From: Fodinicola feengrottensis
GTDB taxonomy: Bacteria > Actinomycetota > Actinomycetes > Mycobacteriales > HKI-0501
Reading direction: 5' to 3'
Assembly (NCBI RefSeq): GCF_010993775.1
Contig: NZ_WOTO01000012.1
Location: forward strand, 96,737 to 160,736
DNA length: 64,000 bases
The translations under genes were made by a program, and so were the position numbers. This document shows, piece after piece, positions 46,801 to 56,983 of this stretch. Numbering within the stretch: position 1 is the stretch's first letter; every line of letters begins with the position of its first letter. Under the pieces are notes generated by a model. The model saw only the letters and a list, made by a program, of their open reading frames with translations. It searched no databases and had not been told where the DNA came from.

Positions 46801-46851
46801 TACCACGGCAACTTCCTGACCTGCATTTTCACTCGCCGTGGTAACAATCGG
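46793..46851 (-). terminator. 17-bp stem hairpin after RNase D gene
   Basis: CCGATTGTTACCACGGC and GCCGTGGTAACAATCGG pair perfectly around a 25-base loop, 17 bases past the RNase D stop. It shares its left arm with the palindrome at 46782-46800, so alternative pairings are possible. Confidence 0.6.
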
Positions 46852-46867
46852 GCAATTCGGTCAGAGG

Positions 46868-48190
46868 CTACGCCGGGCTGAGGGCGCCGGCCAGCGGAGC
46901 TGCGGCGAGCGAGATCTGCCATTCGCGGGCGCCGTGGGCGCGCAGCACCGAGCCGACGGAGTCGGCGGTCACGGCGGCCGGCGGGTCCCAGGCCAGGCGG
47001 CGGACGACATCGGGGGTGAGCAGGTTCTCCACCGGGATGGCGTGCTGGCCAGAGAGCTCGCCCATCGCCGTACGGGCCGCGGCGAGGCGGCTGGCGGCGT
47101 CCGGGTTCTTGTCGGCCCAGCGGTTCGGCGGCGGTGGGCCGTCTGGTGGCGCCGAGATGGGCGGCAACTCCTCGCCGGACTCGGCGCGGGCGGCGGACAG
47201 CGCCCCCATCCACAGGTCGGCGAGCCGGCGGTTGGCGCGGCCGGAGAAGATCGGCAGCGTCAGCAGGGTTCGTACGTCGGTGGGGTCGGCGAGGGCGGCG
47301 CTCACGATGGCGGAGTCGGGCAGCACCCGGCCGGGCGCGATGTCGCGTTCGCGGGCCAGCCGGTCGCGGGTTTGCCACAGCGACCGCACGCGGCTGAGAC
47401 CGCGCTGCGTACGCACCTTATGGACGCCTGACGTCCGTCTCCACGGCTCGGCGCGCGGCGGGTTCGGCGGCCGGACCGCCAGCGCGGCGAACTCCTCCAA
47501 CGCCCAGTCGAGCTTGCCTTGGCGGGCCAGTTCCTCGGTGAGCGCGTCCCGCAGGTCGACCAGCAGTTCGACATCCAGCGCCGCGTAGGTCAACCACTCG
47601 GCCGGCAGCGGGCGCGTACTCCAGTCGGCCGCCGAGTGGGTCTTCTCCAACTGGAAGCCGAGCACCCGCTCGACCATCGCGCCCAGCCCGACCCGCTCGA
47701 AGCCGGCCAGCCGGCCGGCCAACTCGGTGTCGAAGAGCTTGCGCGGATGCATGCCCAGCTCGGCGAGGCACGGCAGGTCCTGGCTGGCCGCATGTAGCAC
47801 CCACTCGGCGTCCGCGAGCGCGGCGTCCAGGTCGGCCAGCCCACCCACCTCGGGTGGATCGGCCGGCGTGGCCAGGTCGGCGGCGGCCGCGAACGGCACC
47901 GGGTCGATCAGGGCCGTACCGGCGCCTTCTCGGCGCAGCTGCACCAAATAAGCGCGCTGGCTGTAGCGGTAGCCAGAAGCGCGCTCGGCGTCGATCGCCA
48001 CCGGACCGCTGCCGGCCGCGAACCGGGCTATCGCGGCCTCGAGCCGCCCCGCCGAAGTGATCGGATCGGGCGTGCCCTCCCGTGGCTCCAAGAGCGGTGT
48101 CGGCGCCACGGACTCGGTCGCGGCACCGTCATCCTGGGAGGCGTCGACCGGTGCGGCCTCAGAAGCCGTCAACTCGTCGAACTCAGCCAC
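46868..48190 (-). CDS. RNase D-like 3'-5' exonuclease with HRDC domain
   Basis: Intact, 440 residues. The DEDD exonuclease motifs are GPVAIDAERASGYRYSQRAY (Exo I, Asp and Glu), EWVLHAASQDLPCLAELGMH (Exo II Asp) and PAEWLTYAALDVELLVDLRD (Exo III, Tyr/Asp). Two HRDC helical bundles follow (GLSRVRSLWQTRDRLARERD; RLAAARTAMGELSGQHAIPV). RNase D trims 3' ends of tRNA and other RNAs. GTG 48190 was chosen, since the frame upstream lacks similarity. In M. tuberculosis the homologue (Rv2681) is also between dxs and hemE, from memory. Confidence 0.9.
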   Translation of the reverse strand: MAEFDELTASEAAPVDASQDDGAATESVAPTPLLEPREGTPDPITSAGRLEAAIARFAAGSGPVAIDAERASGYRYSQRAYLVQLRREGAGTALIDPVPFAAAADLATPADPPEVGGLADLDAALADAEWVLHAASQDLPCLAELGMHPRKLFDTELAGRLAGFERVGLGAMVERVLGFQLEKTHSAADWSTRPLPAEWLTYAALDVELLVDLRDALTEELARQGKLDWALEEFAALAVRPPNPPRAEPWRRTSGVHKVRTQRGLSRVRSLWQTRDRLARERDIAPGRVLPDSAIVSAALADPTDVRTLLTLPIFSGRANRRLADLWMGALSAARAESGEELPPISAPPDGPPPPNRWADKNPDAASRLAAARTAMGELSGQHAIPVENLLTPDVVRRLAWDPPAAVTADSVGSVLRAHGAREWQISLAAAPLAGALSPA

Positions 48191-48263
48191 GGCACCACCG
48201 TACGGCCGCACCACTCGGCGTGTCGTGCCGGCGCGCCGAATAAGCCTGCTTTGTGACCACCGG

Positions 48264-48839
48264 CTACCGCGTCCGACCGTCCATAAGGGGGGTGACGCCG
48301 GGCGGCGGCAGACCGGCCGTGGACGCCAGCAGCGTGCACCATGCCTCCAGATGTGGGCCGAGGGCGGTGTCCAGTGCCGTCCAGGAAGCGCGCAACTCAA
48401 CGTCGGCGGTGTCCGCCGGTCCGGCGAGATCACCGAACCGGCTGGGCTGGTGGTGGGTCACGGTCCCGCCGGCCGCGGTGTACTGGGCGCCGTTGTCGTC
48501 CAAGGACTCGACCAGCCAGCTCCAGCCGACCTCGGCCAGCAATGGGTCGGCGGCCATCTCGCTGTCCAGCTCGGCGCTGACGAAGGTGACGATCCGCAGC
48601 AGCCCGTCCCAGGCCTCCTGGCCGGCGGGGTCGTACAACAGGATCAGCCGCCCGCTGGCCACTTCGCTGTCATCACGGGTGACCGAGGCGCTCATCGCGA
48701 ACGAGTACGGCGCGAGGCGCTGCGGCGGCGGGATCTCCTCGAGGGCGATCTCGGCGCGCGGCTTGACCTCGCACAAGGCGTTGACGGCCTGCGCGAACAC
48801 GTCCGGCACCTTGCTGGCAGACGCGGCGGACTCCGGCAT
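48264..48839 (-). CDS. DUF3000 family protein
   Basis: Intact, 191 residues. MPESAASASKVPDVFAQAVN is followed by VKPRAEIALEEIPPPQRLAP, YSFAMSASVTRDDSEVASGR, LILLYDPAGQEAWDGLLRIV, LLAEVGWSWLVESLDDNGAQ and the end LEAWCTLLASTAGLPPPGVT. This is the actinobacterial DUF3000 family, placed next to RNase D and hemE (Rv2680, from memory). No role is established to my knowledge. ATG 48839 begins the conserved region; it is divergent from hemE with about 130 bases between. Confidence 0.92.
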   Translation of the reverse strand: MPESAASASKVPDVFAQAVNALCEVKPRAEIALEEIPPPQRLAPYSFAMSASVTRDDSEVASGRLILLYDPAGQEAWDGLLRIVTFVSAELDSEMAADPLLAEVGWSWLVESLDDNGAQYTAAGGTVTHHQPSRFGDLAGPADTADVELRASWTALDTALGPHLEAWCTLLASTAGLPPPGVTPLMDGRTR

Positions 48840-48969
48840 GACCGCAGGGTATGCGCATCCGCCGGCCCGGTGGGGTATCGGCGCGCCGACGTCCCATGAC
48901 TGTGCTCGTACGGGCGTCCGCCCGGTCCTGCCTGCCAGCTCGCGGCCGCGCGTGGAACGATGGATCTCG

Positions 48970-50006
48970 ATGACCACCATTTCGCCTTTTTTGAGCGCCT
49001 GTCGCGGCCTTCCGGTGCCCTTCACGCCCGTCTGGTTCATGCGTCAGGCCGGCCGCTCGCTGCCGGAATACCACGCGGTGCGGGCCGGCACCCCAATGCT
49101 GGACACCTGTCAGCGTCCGGATCTGGTCACCGAGATCACCCTGCAGCCGGTCCGCCGGCACAAGGTCGACGCGGCCGTCCTCTACTCCGACATCATGGTG
49201 CCGTTGCGCGCGCGCGCGGCCGGCGTGGACGTCGAGATCAAGCCCAATGTCGGTCCGGTCATCGCCGACCCGGTCCGCGACCGGGCCGCGGTCGACCGGC
49301 TGCGGCCGCTGCAGGCCGACGACGTGTCCTTCATCACCGAGGCGGTCAAGCAGCTCGTCGGCGAGCTCGGCGACACCCCACTGATCGGCTTTGGGCGGGG
49401 CGCCTTTCACGCTCGCGAGCTACCTCGTCGAGGGCGGGCCCAGCAAGTCGTACGCGCGCACCAAAGCACTTATGCACGCCGATCCCGCGACCTGGCACGC
49501 GCTCTGTGACGTGCTCGCCGACATCACGCTGACCTTCCTGCGCGTGCAGGTGGACGCCGGCGCCGCTGCGATCCAGCTCTTCGACTCGTGGGCCGGGTCG
49601 CTTTCCGAGGCGGACTACCGGGCGTACGTCCAACCGCACAGCGCCCGGATCTTCGCCGGCCTGGACGACTTTTCGGTGCCGCGCATCCATTTTGGGGTTG
49701 GCACCGGCGAGCTGCTGCCGGCGATGGCGCAGGCCGGCGCCGATGTGGTCGGCGTCGACTGGCGGATCCCGCTCGACGTGGCCAGCGCCCGGATCGGGTC
49801 TGACTACGCTGTACAGGGAAACCTCGATCCGGCCCTGCTGTCCGCCGGCGAGGCGGTCCTGGAGGAACAGGTCCGCCGCATCCTCGCCCGAGGGCAAGGC
49901 CGCCCGCGGCCACGTCTTCAACCTCGGCCACGGCGTGCCACCCGATGCCGACCCAGGCGTCCTCACCGCGCTCGTCGAGACCGTCCACCGCCTTTCCGCA
50001 GCCTAA
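48970..50006 (+). CDS. hemE: Uroporphyrinogen decarboxylase, two frameshifts
   Basis: The start [20 protein letters not shown] is followed by [14 protein letters not shown], the HemE signature 1 with binding Arg. Next come [20 protein letters not shown] and [20 protein letters not shown]. After a shift near 49400 come [20 protein letters not shown] (signature 2 region), [20 protein letters not shown] and [21 protein letters not shown] shift near 49893 restores [20 protein letters not shown] and the end. It removes four carboxyl groups from uroporphyrinogen III to give coproporphyrinogen III. It is the first of three heme genes on this strand, interrupted only by a gene on the other strand. 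Confidence 0.95.
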
Positions 50007-50013
50007 CGCGAGG

Positions 50014-51010
50014 TCAGGGCTTGTCGGGTTCCTCCTGGGCGGTCGGAGCGGTTGAGGTGGGCGAAACCGTGGCGGTGAGCAGCGATGTGAGGTCGGCTTC
50101 TGGGCCCGAGGAGCCGCCGGCGAGGGCGACTCGGGGGGGAGTACGCCGGCGGCGCCAGAGGAACCAGAGTGCGGCGGCCGGGATGCCAATGACGACGAGG
50201 AAAGGGAGCAGGGCGCCGAACACGGTGAGCAAGACCGTGACCGTACTGACCAAAGCGCTCCACCCCGCCGCGAGGCCGGCGCCGAAACCGGTGGGCGTGG
50301 CCGCTTTTTTTTGCGGGCGCCGAGGTGGCCACGACTCGGACCGTGATGGTGGACAGGTTGATCTGGTCGTCCAGCGTCTTTTTCTGACCCAGCAACGTTT
50401 CCAGCGCGGTTTCCCGGTCGGAGAGCTGCTGCTCAAGCGTCACGATGTCGCTGATCTGCTGTGCTCGGGCGAAAAGTGCGCGGGTCCGGTTCACACTGGC
50501 CTGCGCGGTGGCGATCCGGCTGTCCAGGTCGACGACCTGTCCGGTCACGTCCTGGGTGCCGATCGTACGGTTGGTTTCGGTGCCTAGCTTGGAAAGCGCG
50601 TTCACCGTCGAGAGAGCGGGCGGCGGCGGCACCCGCAGCACCAAGGTCGCGGTGGCGGTTGCGCCCTGGCCGGAGCGCTGGTCCGAGCCGACTTGGCCGC
50701 CGGCGCCGGTGGCCAGCGCGGTGGCCTGGTCCGCCACCTTGTCCACTGTGGACGTACTAACCGTCATGTCTCCGTTGTAGACGACTGATTTTGGCTGTAA
50801 GGGCGGAAGTTTGGGCACCGAACCGCCGGCCGCCGCGCCGGGGCCGCTGGTGCCGGGGACGGCTGGTACGCCATCGGGAACCCCGCCGTTGCGAACCGGC
50901 GCGGAGAAGCCCGAGCCGGTGCTGGAGGTGCAACCGGCGAGGGCGGGACCGGTGACGAGGATGGTCAGGACAGCGGCGGCCAGCCAGCGGCGGCGAGTCA
51001 GGGAAATCAC
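50014..51010 (-). CDS. DUF4349-domain lipoprotein with C-terminal membrane anchor, one frameshift in an A run
   Basis: GTG 51010 follows GGGAGGA. The signal [19 protein letters not shown] ends in a lipobox cysteine, followed by a Gly/Pro-rich stretch. The DUF4349 domain has [40 protein letters not shown] and a long coiled coil ([40 protein letters not shown]). An A8 run near 50310 has one base too many; corrected, it reads [20 protein letters not shown] and the TM helix [19 protein letters not shown]. The lipid plus TM ends suggest an envelope protein looped outside the membrane. It is inserted antisense between hemE and hemY. Confidence 0.85.
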
Positions 51011-51131
51011 GGCGGGTCCTCCCGTGGGGTGCAGCGAAACGATGTGGATGTGACTCCGCGCGAGTGCCGGCGGTTCCCGCCGAACGGATGGCCGTGGCTG
51101 GCCGTTCGGGCGACTTTGAGACGATCGGGCG

Positions 51132-52571
51132 GTGAGCGAAACCGCAGCGCATGTCGTGGTTGTTGGCGGAGGCATCGCGGGGGGGTGTCGGCGGCGTTGG
51201 CGGTACGGCGGCAGCCCCGCCGGGCACCGCGATCACCCTCGTCGAGCAGGCCGGCCGACTCGGCGGCAAGCTGCTGACCGGCGAGGTGGCCGGCCACCGG
51301 GTGGAGGGGGTGCCGAGACGTTCCTGGTTCGCCAGCCGGAGGCCGCCGCGCTCGCCGCCGACCTGAAGATCGCGCTCGTACACCCGGCCGTCGGCGCCGC
51401 CGGGGTGTGGGTACGGGATCGGCTCGCGCCGCTCCCGGCCGGCACCATGATGGGCGTGCCGGGCGATCCGGCCGCGCCCGGGCTGGCCGAGGTGTTGCCG
51501 CCGGCGGCTTTCGCGGCGATCGCGGCGGAGGTCGGGCAGCCGGCGAAGGAACCGCTGTTGCCTGCGGGCGTCGACATGTCGGTCGGCGCCCTGGTGCGGT
51601 CCCGGCTGCCCGGTGAGGTTGTCGACCGGCTGGTCGATCCGCTGCTCGGCGGGGTGTACGCGGGACGTGCCGACGGCCTGTCCGTACGAGTGACGGCCCC
51701 CGCGTTGGCCGCGGCGGCGGAGCGGGAGCGCTCGCTGGTCGCCGCGGCGCGGGCCGCGACCGGCGGTCCGCGTCCGGCCGGGCCGCCGGCGCCGGTGTTC
51801 GGCGCGGCTGAGACCGGCATGACCGACCTGATAGAGGCGGCCGCGCAGGCGTCCGGCGCGGACGTACGACGTGGCCTCCCGGTCCGTGAGCTGCGCCGCC
51901 GGCCGCGGGGCTGGGAGCTGGTGATCGGCTCCGCCCGGGACCCGCGGGTGCTGGTCGCGGACGCGGTGGTGCTCGCCGTGCCGGCGAGCCCGGCGGCCCG
52001 GTTGCTGGCTGACCTCAGCCCGGTCGCCGCCGAGATCGGCGCGGTCGAGTACGCGAGCATGGCGCTGGTGACACTGGCCCTGCCGGCCGGTGACCTGCCC
52101 GGCGGTGGCTTGCCAGCCGGCAGCGGGTTTCTGGTCTCTACGGACTCCGGCCTGGTGGTTAAGGCCGCCACCTTCATGTCGCAGAAATGGGGATTCGCGG
52201 ACGCCGGCGAGCTGGCGATCGTACGAGCGTCCGTTGGTCGTTTTGGCGACGCCGAAGTGCTGCGGCGCGACGACGAGGACGTGGTGCGGTTGGTGCTGGA
52301 CGACCTCGCCACGGTCTTCGGCGGTCCGCTGCCGGCCGCGATCGACACCACGGTGACCCGCTGGGGTGGCGGGCTGCCGCAGTACGCGCCCGGTCACCTG
52401 GACCGGGTGGCTCGGGTCCGGTCGGCGTTGGCCGAGTATCCGACTCTCGCGTTGGCTGGCGCCGCGTACGACGGGGTGGGCATCCCCGCGTGTGTGCGAT
52501 CGGGCACTGCGGCGGGGACCCGCGTAGCCGAAGAGCTGGTGCGGCGGCAACAATCGGGTTATGGCCGATGA
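51132..52571 (+). CDS. hemY: Protoporphyrinogen/coproporphyrinogen oxidase (FAD), three frameshifts near the N-terminus
   Basis: [16 protein letters not shown] is the FAD dinucleotide motif. The next 45 residues read only across three frames, with shifts near 51178 (G7 run), 51230 and 51312 (G5 run): [14 protein letters not shown], then [20 protein letters not shown]. The rest is intact: [57 protein letters not shown], and the end [20 protein letters not shown] with [20 protein letters not shown]. With hemQ directly downstream, it most likely acts as coproporphyrinogen III oxidase (CgoX) of the actinobacterial coproporphyrin-dependent route. Its stop lies inside the hemQ start region. Confidence 0.93.
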   Translation: MSETAAHVVVVGGGIAGGCRRRWRYGGSPAGHRDHPRRAGRPTRRQAADRRGGRPPGGGGAETFLVRQPEAAALAADLKIALVHPAVGAAGVWVRDRLAPLPAGTMMGVPGDPAAPGLAEVLPPAAFAAIAAEVGQPAKEPLLPAGVDMSVGALVRSRLPGEVVDRLVDPLLGGVYAGRADGLSVRVTAPALAAAAERERSLVAAARAATGGPRPAGPPAPVFGAAETGMTDLIEAAAQASGADVRRGLPVRELRRRPRGWELVIGSARDPRVLVADAVVLAVPASPAARLLADLSPVAAEIGAVEYASMALVTLALPAGDLPGGGLPAGSGFLVSTDSGLVVKAATFMSQKWGFADAGELAIVRASVGRFGDAEVLRRDDEDVVRLVLDDLATVFGGPLPAAIDTTVTRWGGGLPQYAPGHLDRVARVRSALAEYPTLALAGAAYDGVGIPACVRSGTAAGTRVAEELVRRQQSGYGR

Positions 52572-53277
52572 AGCGACGCCCACCAACCCCAACGCAGCCC
52601 GCATCCGGGAGCTGAACGCGACCGTTCGCTACACGATGTGGTCGGTTTTCCAAGCCACCTCGCCGCTGCCGGTGAACCGCTCGTCGGTGACCGCCGAGCT
52701 GGAGGAACTCATCGGCCAGCTCGGTGAGAAGGATGTCGTCGTAAGGGGTCTTTATGACGTGTCCGGCTTCCGCGCTGACGCGGATCTGATGGTCTGGTGG
52801 CACGCTCCCCAAGCGGAGGACCTGCAAGAGGCGTACGGCCGGCTGCGCCGCTCGACGCTTGGCTCGCATCTGCGACCGGTCTGGTCACAGATGGCGCTGC
52901 ACCGGCCGGCCGAGTTCAACAAGAGCCACCTGCCGTCGTTCATCGCTGACGAGAACGCGCGCCGCTATGTCAGCGTCTATCCGTTCGTCCGCTCGTACGA
53001 GTGGTATCTGCTGCCCGACGAAGAGCGCCGGGCAATGCTGGCGGAGCACGGAAAGATGGCCCGCGGGTATGCGGACGTACGGGCCAACACGGTGTCGTCG
53101 TTCGCGCTCGGCGACTACGAGTGGATCCTGGCTTTCGAAGCCGACGAGCTGCACCGGCTCGTCGACTTGATGCGCGACCTGCGCGCCTCCCGGGCCCGCC
53201 AGCACGTCCGCGAGGAGATCCCGTTCTTCACCGGCCCCCGTCGTACGCCCGCCGACCTCGTCGCCTCCCTTCCGTAG
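52561..53277 (+). CDS. hemQ: Coproheme decarboxylase HemQ (chlorite dismutase-like family)
   Basis: Intact, 238 residues. It starts [20 protein letters not shown], with [20 protein letters not shown] and [20 protein letters not shown]. The active-site Tyr region is [20 protein letters not shown], and the proximal His is in [20 protein letters not shown]. The end has [20 protein letters not shown] and EIPFFTGPR. It oxidatively decarboxylates coproheme to heme b, the last step of the pathway used by actinobacteria and Firmicutes. It overlaps hemY by 11 bases, indicating co-translation. Confidence 0.95.
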   Translation: MADEATPTNPNAARIRELNATVRYTMWSVFQATSPLPVNRSSVTAELEELIGQLGEKDVVVRGLYDVSGFRADADLMVWWHAPQAEDLQEAYGRLRRSTLGSHLRPVWSQMALHRPAEFNKSHLPSFIADENARRYVSVYPFVRSYEWYLLPDEERRAMLAEHGKMARGYADVRANTVSSFALGDYEWILAFEADELHRLVDLMRDLRASRARQHVREEIPFFTGPRRTPADLVASLP

Positions 53278-53280
53278 CGG

Positions 53281-54108
53281 TCAGCCGAGAGCGGGGTAGC
53301 CGGCGCCGGGAGAGAGGGCGCGGCCGCGGTGAGGAGCACGCCCGTACGCGCGTCCAGTGCTTCGTACATGCGGTCCATGCCGAGCCACCCCCGGCGGCGA
53401 CGACGAACAGCGTCCGGCCGTCCGGGCCGCCCAGCATGCAGGCGAAACAGCCACGGTCGACCGGCACCCTCTGGAGCACCTCGCCGCCTTCCCGGACGCG
53501 TACGCAGTGCTGGTGCGGCACGTCTGCGTACCAGACAGCACCGTCGGCATCCAGGCAGATCCCGTCCGGGTTGTCCGCGCCGAGATCGGCCCAGACTCGC
53601 CGGTTCGACAGGCCGCCGTCGTCGGCAATGTCGAAAGCGGTCAGCTGATTCGCGTGTGATTCGGCGACGATCAGCGTCTTGTTGTCGGGCGTGACGGCCA
53701 TCCCGTTGCCCCAGGCGAGCCCGTCGGCCACCTGCCGGCCAGTGCCGTCCGGCGTCACCAGCGCGATCGTGCTGCCGTTGACGTATGCGTTGCCGCGGCC
53801 GTCACCACCAGCTCGTTGAACGTCTTGTCGATGCCGCTCAGGTCGGCGTATGTGCTGAGCGTCCCGCTTGCTTCTTGGCGCAGCAGCAGCGCCTCCTGCC
53901 CGGAAACCACCAGCAGCTGGCCGTTCGGCAGCCAGTCGATCGAGTACGGGACGGTGGTCGGCACTCGTACGGTCACCTCCCGGTCGCCGTCGAGGCTGAC
54001 CGCGACCACTTCCTGGGTGCCCCAGTTGGCGCACCACAGCCGGCCGTCGTGCCATCGCGGCGACTCGCCGAATCCGAGACCCGCGGCCAAAACCTGTGTT
54101 TCTGACAT
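53281..54108 (-). CDS. SMP-30/gluconolactonase/LRE-like beta-propeller protein, frameshifted
   Basis: From ATG 54108: SETQVLAAGLGFGESPRWHD then GRLWCANWGTQEVVAVSLDG (metal Glu in GESPRW). After a shift near 53795 come STIALVTPDGTGRQVADGLA, WGNGMAVTPDNKTLIVAESH (metal Asn) and DNPDGICLDADGAVWYADVP (metal Asp). Then CFACMLGGPDGRTLFVVAAG precedes one or two shifts near 53385-53320. The end reads PGAGYPALG. The family hydrolyses sugar lactones with Ca2+ or Zn2+; this member may act on an aldonolactone. GAGGAG precedes the start. Hem genes end convergent to it at 53277. Confidence 0.85.
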
Positions 54109-54125
54109 GGCGGAACTCCTCGGTC

Positions 54126-54590
54126 TCAACGGGGACGTAGAAGCTGGCTGGCCGTTCTCGACATCGGCGTGTGCGGAATTCCGTCCTCAAGGTAGTCCGC
54201 CCCCGCGACGGCGAAGCCGAACCTGGCGTACCAGCTGGTCAGATGGCTTTGGGCGTCCAGCACGGCGGGCCGGCTGCCGGACTCGGCCAGGGCCGCGGTC
54301 ATCAGCTTCGCCGCGAGACCGGCCGAGCGGCGGTCTTTGCGCGTACACACACGGCCGATGCGTGCGGTGCCGTCCGGCTCGGAGAGGAGCCGGAGATATG
54401 CCGTGGGGCTGTCCGCGTCGGCGGTCCATAAGTGCTTGGTGCCTGGTTCGACGTCGCGGCCGTCCAGCTCCGCGTACGGACATTCCTGCTCGACGACGAA
54501 CACGTCGACCCGCAGTTTCAGCAACGCGTGGAAAGTTTCGATGTCCAGATCCGTGGTGGCGCAGATCTGGACATCGTCAGCGGTGTTCAT
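54126..54590 (-). CDS. ElaA-like GNAT acetyltransferase
   Basis: Intact, 154 residues. DIETFHALLKLRVDVFVVEQ with ECPYAELDGRD is the ElaA start. AYLRLLSEPDGTARIGRVCT then KDRRSAGLAAKLMTAALAES is the acetyl-CoA pyrophosphate loop (a variant of Q/RxxGxG/A). The end LDAQSHLTSWYARFGFAVAG, YLEDGIPHTPM completes the fold. Substrate unknown. It lies 17 bases upstream of the SMP-30 gene on the same strand, so it is likely co-transcribed. Confidence 0.9.
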   Translation of the reverse strand: MNTADDVQICATTDLDIETFHALLKLRVDVFVVEQECPYAELDGRDVEPGTKHLWTADADSPTAYLRLLSEPDGTARIGRVCTRKDRRSAGLAAKLMTAALAESGSRPAVLDAQSHLTSWYARFGFAVAGADYLEDGIPHTPMSRTASQLLRPR

Positions 54591-54693
54591 AAATCCCGAA
54601 TCTAGTGGTTCTCTTGCCCTTTTCGAGCGATGAGGGGCAGAGTCGGGCGGCCCGGCGGTTTCCCGTCAGACGTCCTGCGAGGGAGAGGTCACC

Positions 54694-56164
54694 ATGATCG
54701 TCCGTTCGTGGAGCACAGTCGTACTCGCCTTCGGCCTGGCACTCACGCTCTTGGTAGCCACGGCCGCCGGCGGGTTGGGTGCGACAGCGTCGGCGGCGTC
54801 GCTGCCGTGCGACATCTATGCGGTCGCGGGCACGCCGTGCGTAGCGGCGCACAGCACGACCAGAGCGTTGTTCGCGTCGTACGAGAGGCCGCTCTACCAG
54901 GTCAAACGTGCTTCCGACGGCGCCACCCATGACATCGCCCTGTTGTCGACTGGCGGCTATGCCAACGCGGGCGACCAGGATTCCTTCTGCGCCCAGACCA
55001 CGTGCCGGATCAGCAGGATCTACGACCAGACCGCCAACCACAACGATCTCAACCCCGCGCCGGGCGGCACGGCGAACAACGCCGCGGACCGGGGCGCTGA
55101 CGCGGGCGAGCTGGCGGTCACGGCGGGTGGTCACAAGGTGTACGGCGGGTGGATCTCGCCCGGAGTTGGCTACCGGAATGCGGGCGTCGCGGCCGGTGTC
55201 GCGACGAACGGGCGGCCAGAAGGCGCGTACATGGTGGCCAGCGGCACCCATGTCGGCAGCAACTGCTGCTTCGACTACGGCAACGCGGAGAGCACTCCGG
55301 CCGACAACGGCAACGGTCACATGGACGCGGTCAGCATCGCGACCACCTGCTATTTCTCGCCGTGCAGCGGCTCCGGCCCGTGGGTCGAGGCCGACATGGA
55401 GAACGGAATGTTCCAGGGCGCCAACGGCTCCAACACCAGGAACGCCGGCAATGCCAGCGCGTACGTCACCGCGATGCTCAGAAATGACGGCCAGACGACG
55501 TACTCACTGCAGGGCGGCGACTCGCAGTCCGGCGGGCGGACTGTCCACGTGGTGGAACGGCGCGTTGCCGACTCAGGGTGGCTACCGGCCGATGCAGCAG
55601 GAGGGCGGCATCATCCTCGGAATCGGTGGCGACAACAGCAACTGGAACCGGGGCACCTTCTTCGAGGGCGTGATGGTCGCCGGTTTTCCCAGTGATGCCA
55701 CCGAGAACGCGGTGGCGGCCAACGTCGCCTCGGTGGGTTACACGGGCGAGACGAACGTCCCCAACGGTCCGCAGGCAACGATCACCGGACCGGGTGGGCA
55801 ATGCGTCGACGTGGCTGGTGATGACACCGGCGGCGACGGCACGCCCGTCCAGCTGTGGAACTGCCAAAACTACGCGGAAGACCAGTTCTGGACGCACCAG
55901 GCCAACGGCTCGCTGGCGACCATCGGTCACTGCCTCGACATCACCGGCAACGGCACCGCGCAGGGCACCAAAGTCGAGCTGTGGGACTGCACTGGCGGTG
56001 GTAACCAGGTGTGGCAACAGCAGTCGGACGGCTCGTTGCTCAACCCGCGGTCCGGTTTGTGCCTGGACTCGCCGGGCGACAACACGGCCAACGGGACGGT
56101 GCTGCAGATCTACCGGTGCAACGGAACCGACGCGCAGCGGTTCGCGCTGCACGGCGGTTCCTGA
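54694..56164 (+). CDS. Secreted GH54 alpha-L-arabinofuranosidase with ricin-B lectin domain, one frameshift
   Basis: A signal peptide (STVVLAFGLALTLLVATAAG; cleavage near ASAASLP) leads into SLPCDIYAVAGTPCVAAHST, LFASYERPLYQVKRASDGAT, DSFCAQTTCRISRIYDQTAN and CCFDYGNAESTPADNGNGHM, the hallmark of GH54 arabinofuranosidases including the catalytic region around NCCFDYGNAE. A shift near 55550 moves to WWNGALPTQGGYRPMQQEGG and ILGIGGDNSNWNRGTFFEGV. The last 135 residues are a CBM13 beta-trefoil with QxW repeats (QLWNCQNYAEDQFWTHQANG; LCLDSPGDNTANGTVLQIYR). It releases arabinose from arabinan or arabinoxylan. A GAGGGAGAGG site precedes ATG 54694. Confidence 0.9.
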
Positions 56165-56180
56165 CCCGATCCTGTTCTGG

Positions 56181-56945
56181 TCACCAGCCGAAGTCGAGCG
56201 GCTTTCCGGTCTCCAGCAATGATTTCAGGCTGGACAGGACCATCTCCCAGCCGTCCCGGGATTCCTCGATCTGGTCGGCGGGCAGGTCGTCGTGGGTCAT
56301 CATCCGCAGGCGTACGTGCGTGCCGGCTGGTTCCAGGTCGAAGGTCACCCGGGACGTACGAGCGGGATCGCCGGCCTCGGCCGGCAGCGCCCAGCTGTGC
56401 GCGAGCCGACGCGGCGGATCCACCTCCAGGATGGTGCCGACCACGTCCGCGCCTGAGCCGTCCAGTCGCTGGTGTTCCCACGACTCGCCCTTGGTCCACG
56501 TCGAGATGTTCCGGTGCGCCCAATACTGGGTGGTGACCTCCGGATCGGTCAGCGCGGCCCAGAGTTTCTCTTGAGTGGTCGCGATATATGTGACGTAGAC
56601 CTGCTGTGGCTTGTCCATGGTGGTCCCTTCGATCGTACGTTTGAGGGCACTGAGTGCTTGGAGTCCGGGCTGCTCGAACCGGGAGATCCACCGCTCGTGG
56701 ATTTCCTGCAGCGGCACCGGGTTGAGGTAGTGCAGCTTCTGTCGGCCGTGCCGAACCGCGCTGACCAGACCGGCCGCCTCCAGCACCGCCAAGTGCTGGG
56801 TGACGCCCTGTCGGGTCATGTCCAGGTCGCGGCACAGGGCGCTGAGCGGCTGCCCGTTGTCGGCGTGCAGCCGGTCGAGCAGCCGCTGCCGGGTGGGGTC
56901 GGCGAGTGCTCGGAAGATCTGGGCCATGTCCTGCACGGGAACCAC
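56181..56945 (-). CDS. ArsR-family HTH fused to SRPBCC (AHSA1-like) domain
   Basis: Residues 1-105 are an ArsR/SmtB winged helix (MAQIFRALADPTRQRLLDRL; PLSALCRDLDMTRQGVTQHL; VSAVRHGRQKLHYLNPVPLQ). Continuing in frame, TMDKPQQVYVTYIATTQEKL then WAALTDPEVTTQYWAHRNIS is an AHSA1-type SRPBCC domain ending LKSLLETGKPLDFGW. These are usually two adjacent genes; here they form one chain of about 255 residues, with an internal ATG at the junction. The start is uncertain: TTG 56954, GTG 56945, GTG 56936 or ATG 56927. The palindrome at 56950-56967 overlaps the promoter, suggesting autorepression. No metal-site cysteines are seen. Confidence 0.88.
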   Translation of the reverse strand: MVPVQDMAQIFRALADPTRQRLLDRLHADNGQPLSALCRDLDMTRQGVTQHLAVLEAAGLVSAVRHGRQKLHYLNPVPLQEIHERWISRFEQPGLQALSALKRTIEGTTMDKPQQVYVTYIATTQEKLWAALTDPEVTTQYWAHRNISTWTKGESWEHQRLDGSGADVVGTILEVDPPRRLAHSWALPAEAGDPARTSRVTFDLEPAGTHVRLRMMTHDDLPADQIEESRDGWEMVLSSLKSLLETGKPLDFGW

Positions 56946-56949
56946 TATA

Positions 56950-56967
56950 GGCAAGTACTTACTTGCC
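56950..56967. promoter_or_regulatory. Palindromic ArsR operator
   Basis: GGCAAGTA-CT-TACTTGCC is a perfect 8+8 inverted repeat straddling the ArsR-SRPBCC start. The TAAGTA-type core resembles sites of ArsR repressors that control AHSA1 genes. Autoregulation is inferred. Confidence 0.7.
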
Positions 56968-56983
56968 TGTCAAACGTGAGGGC

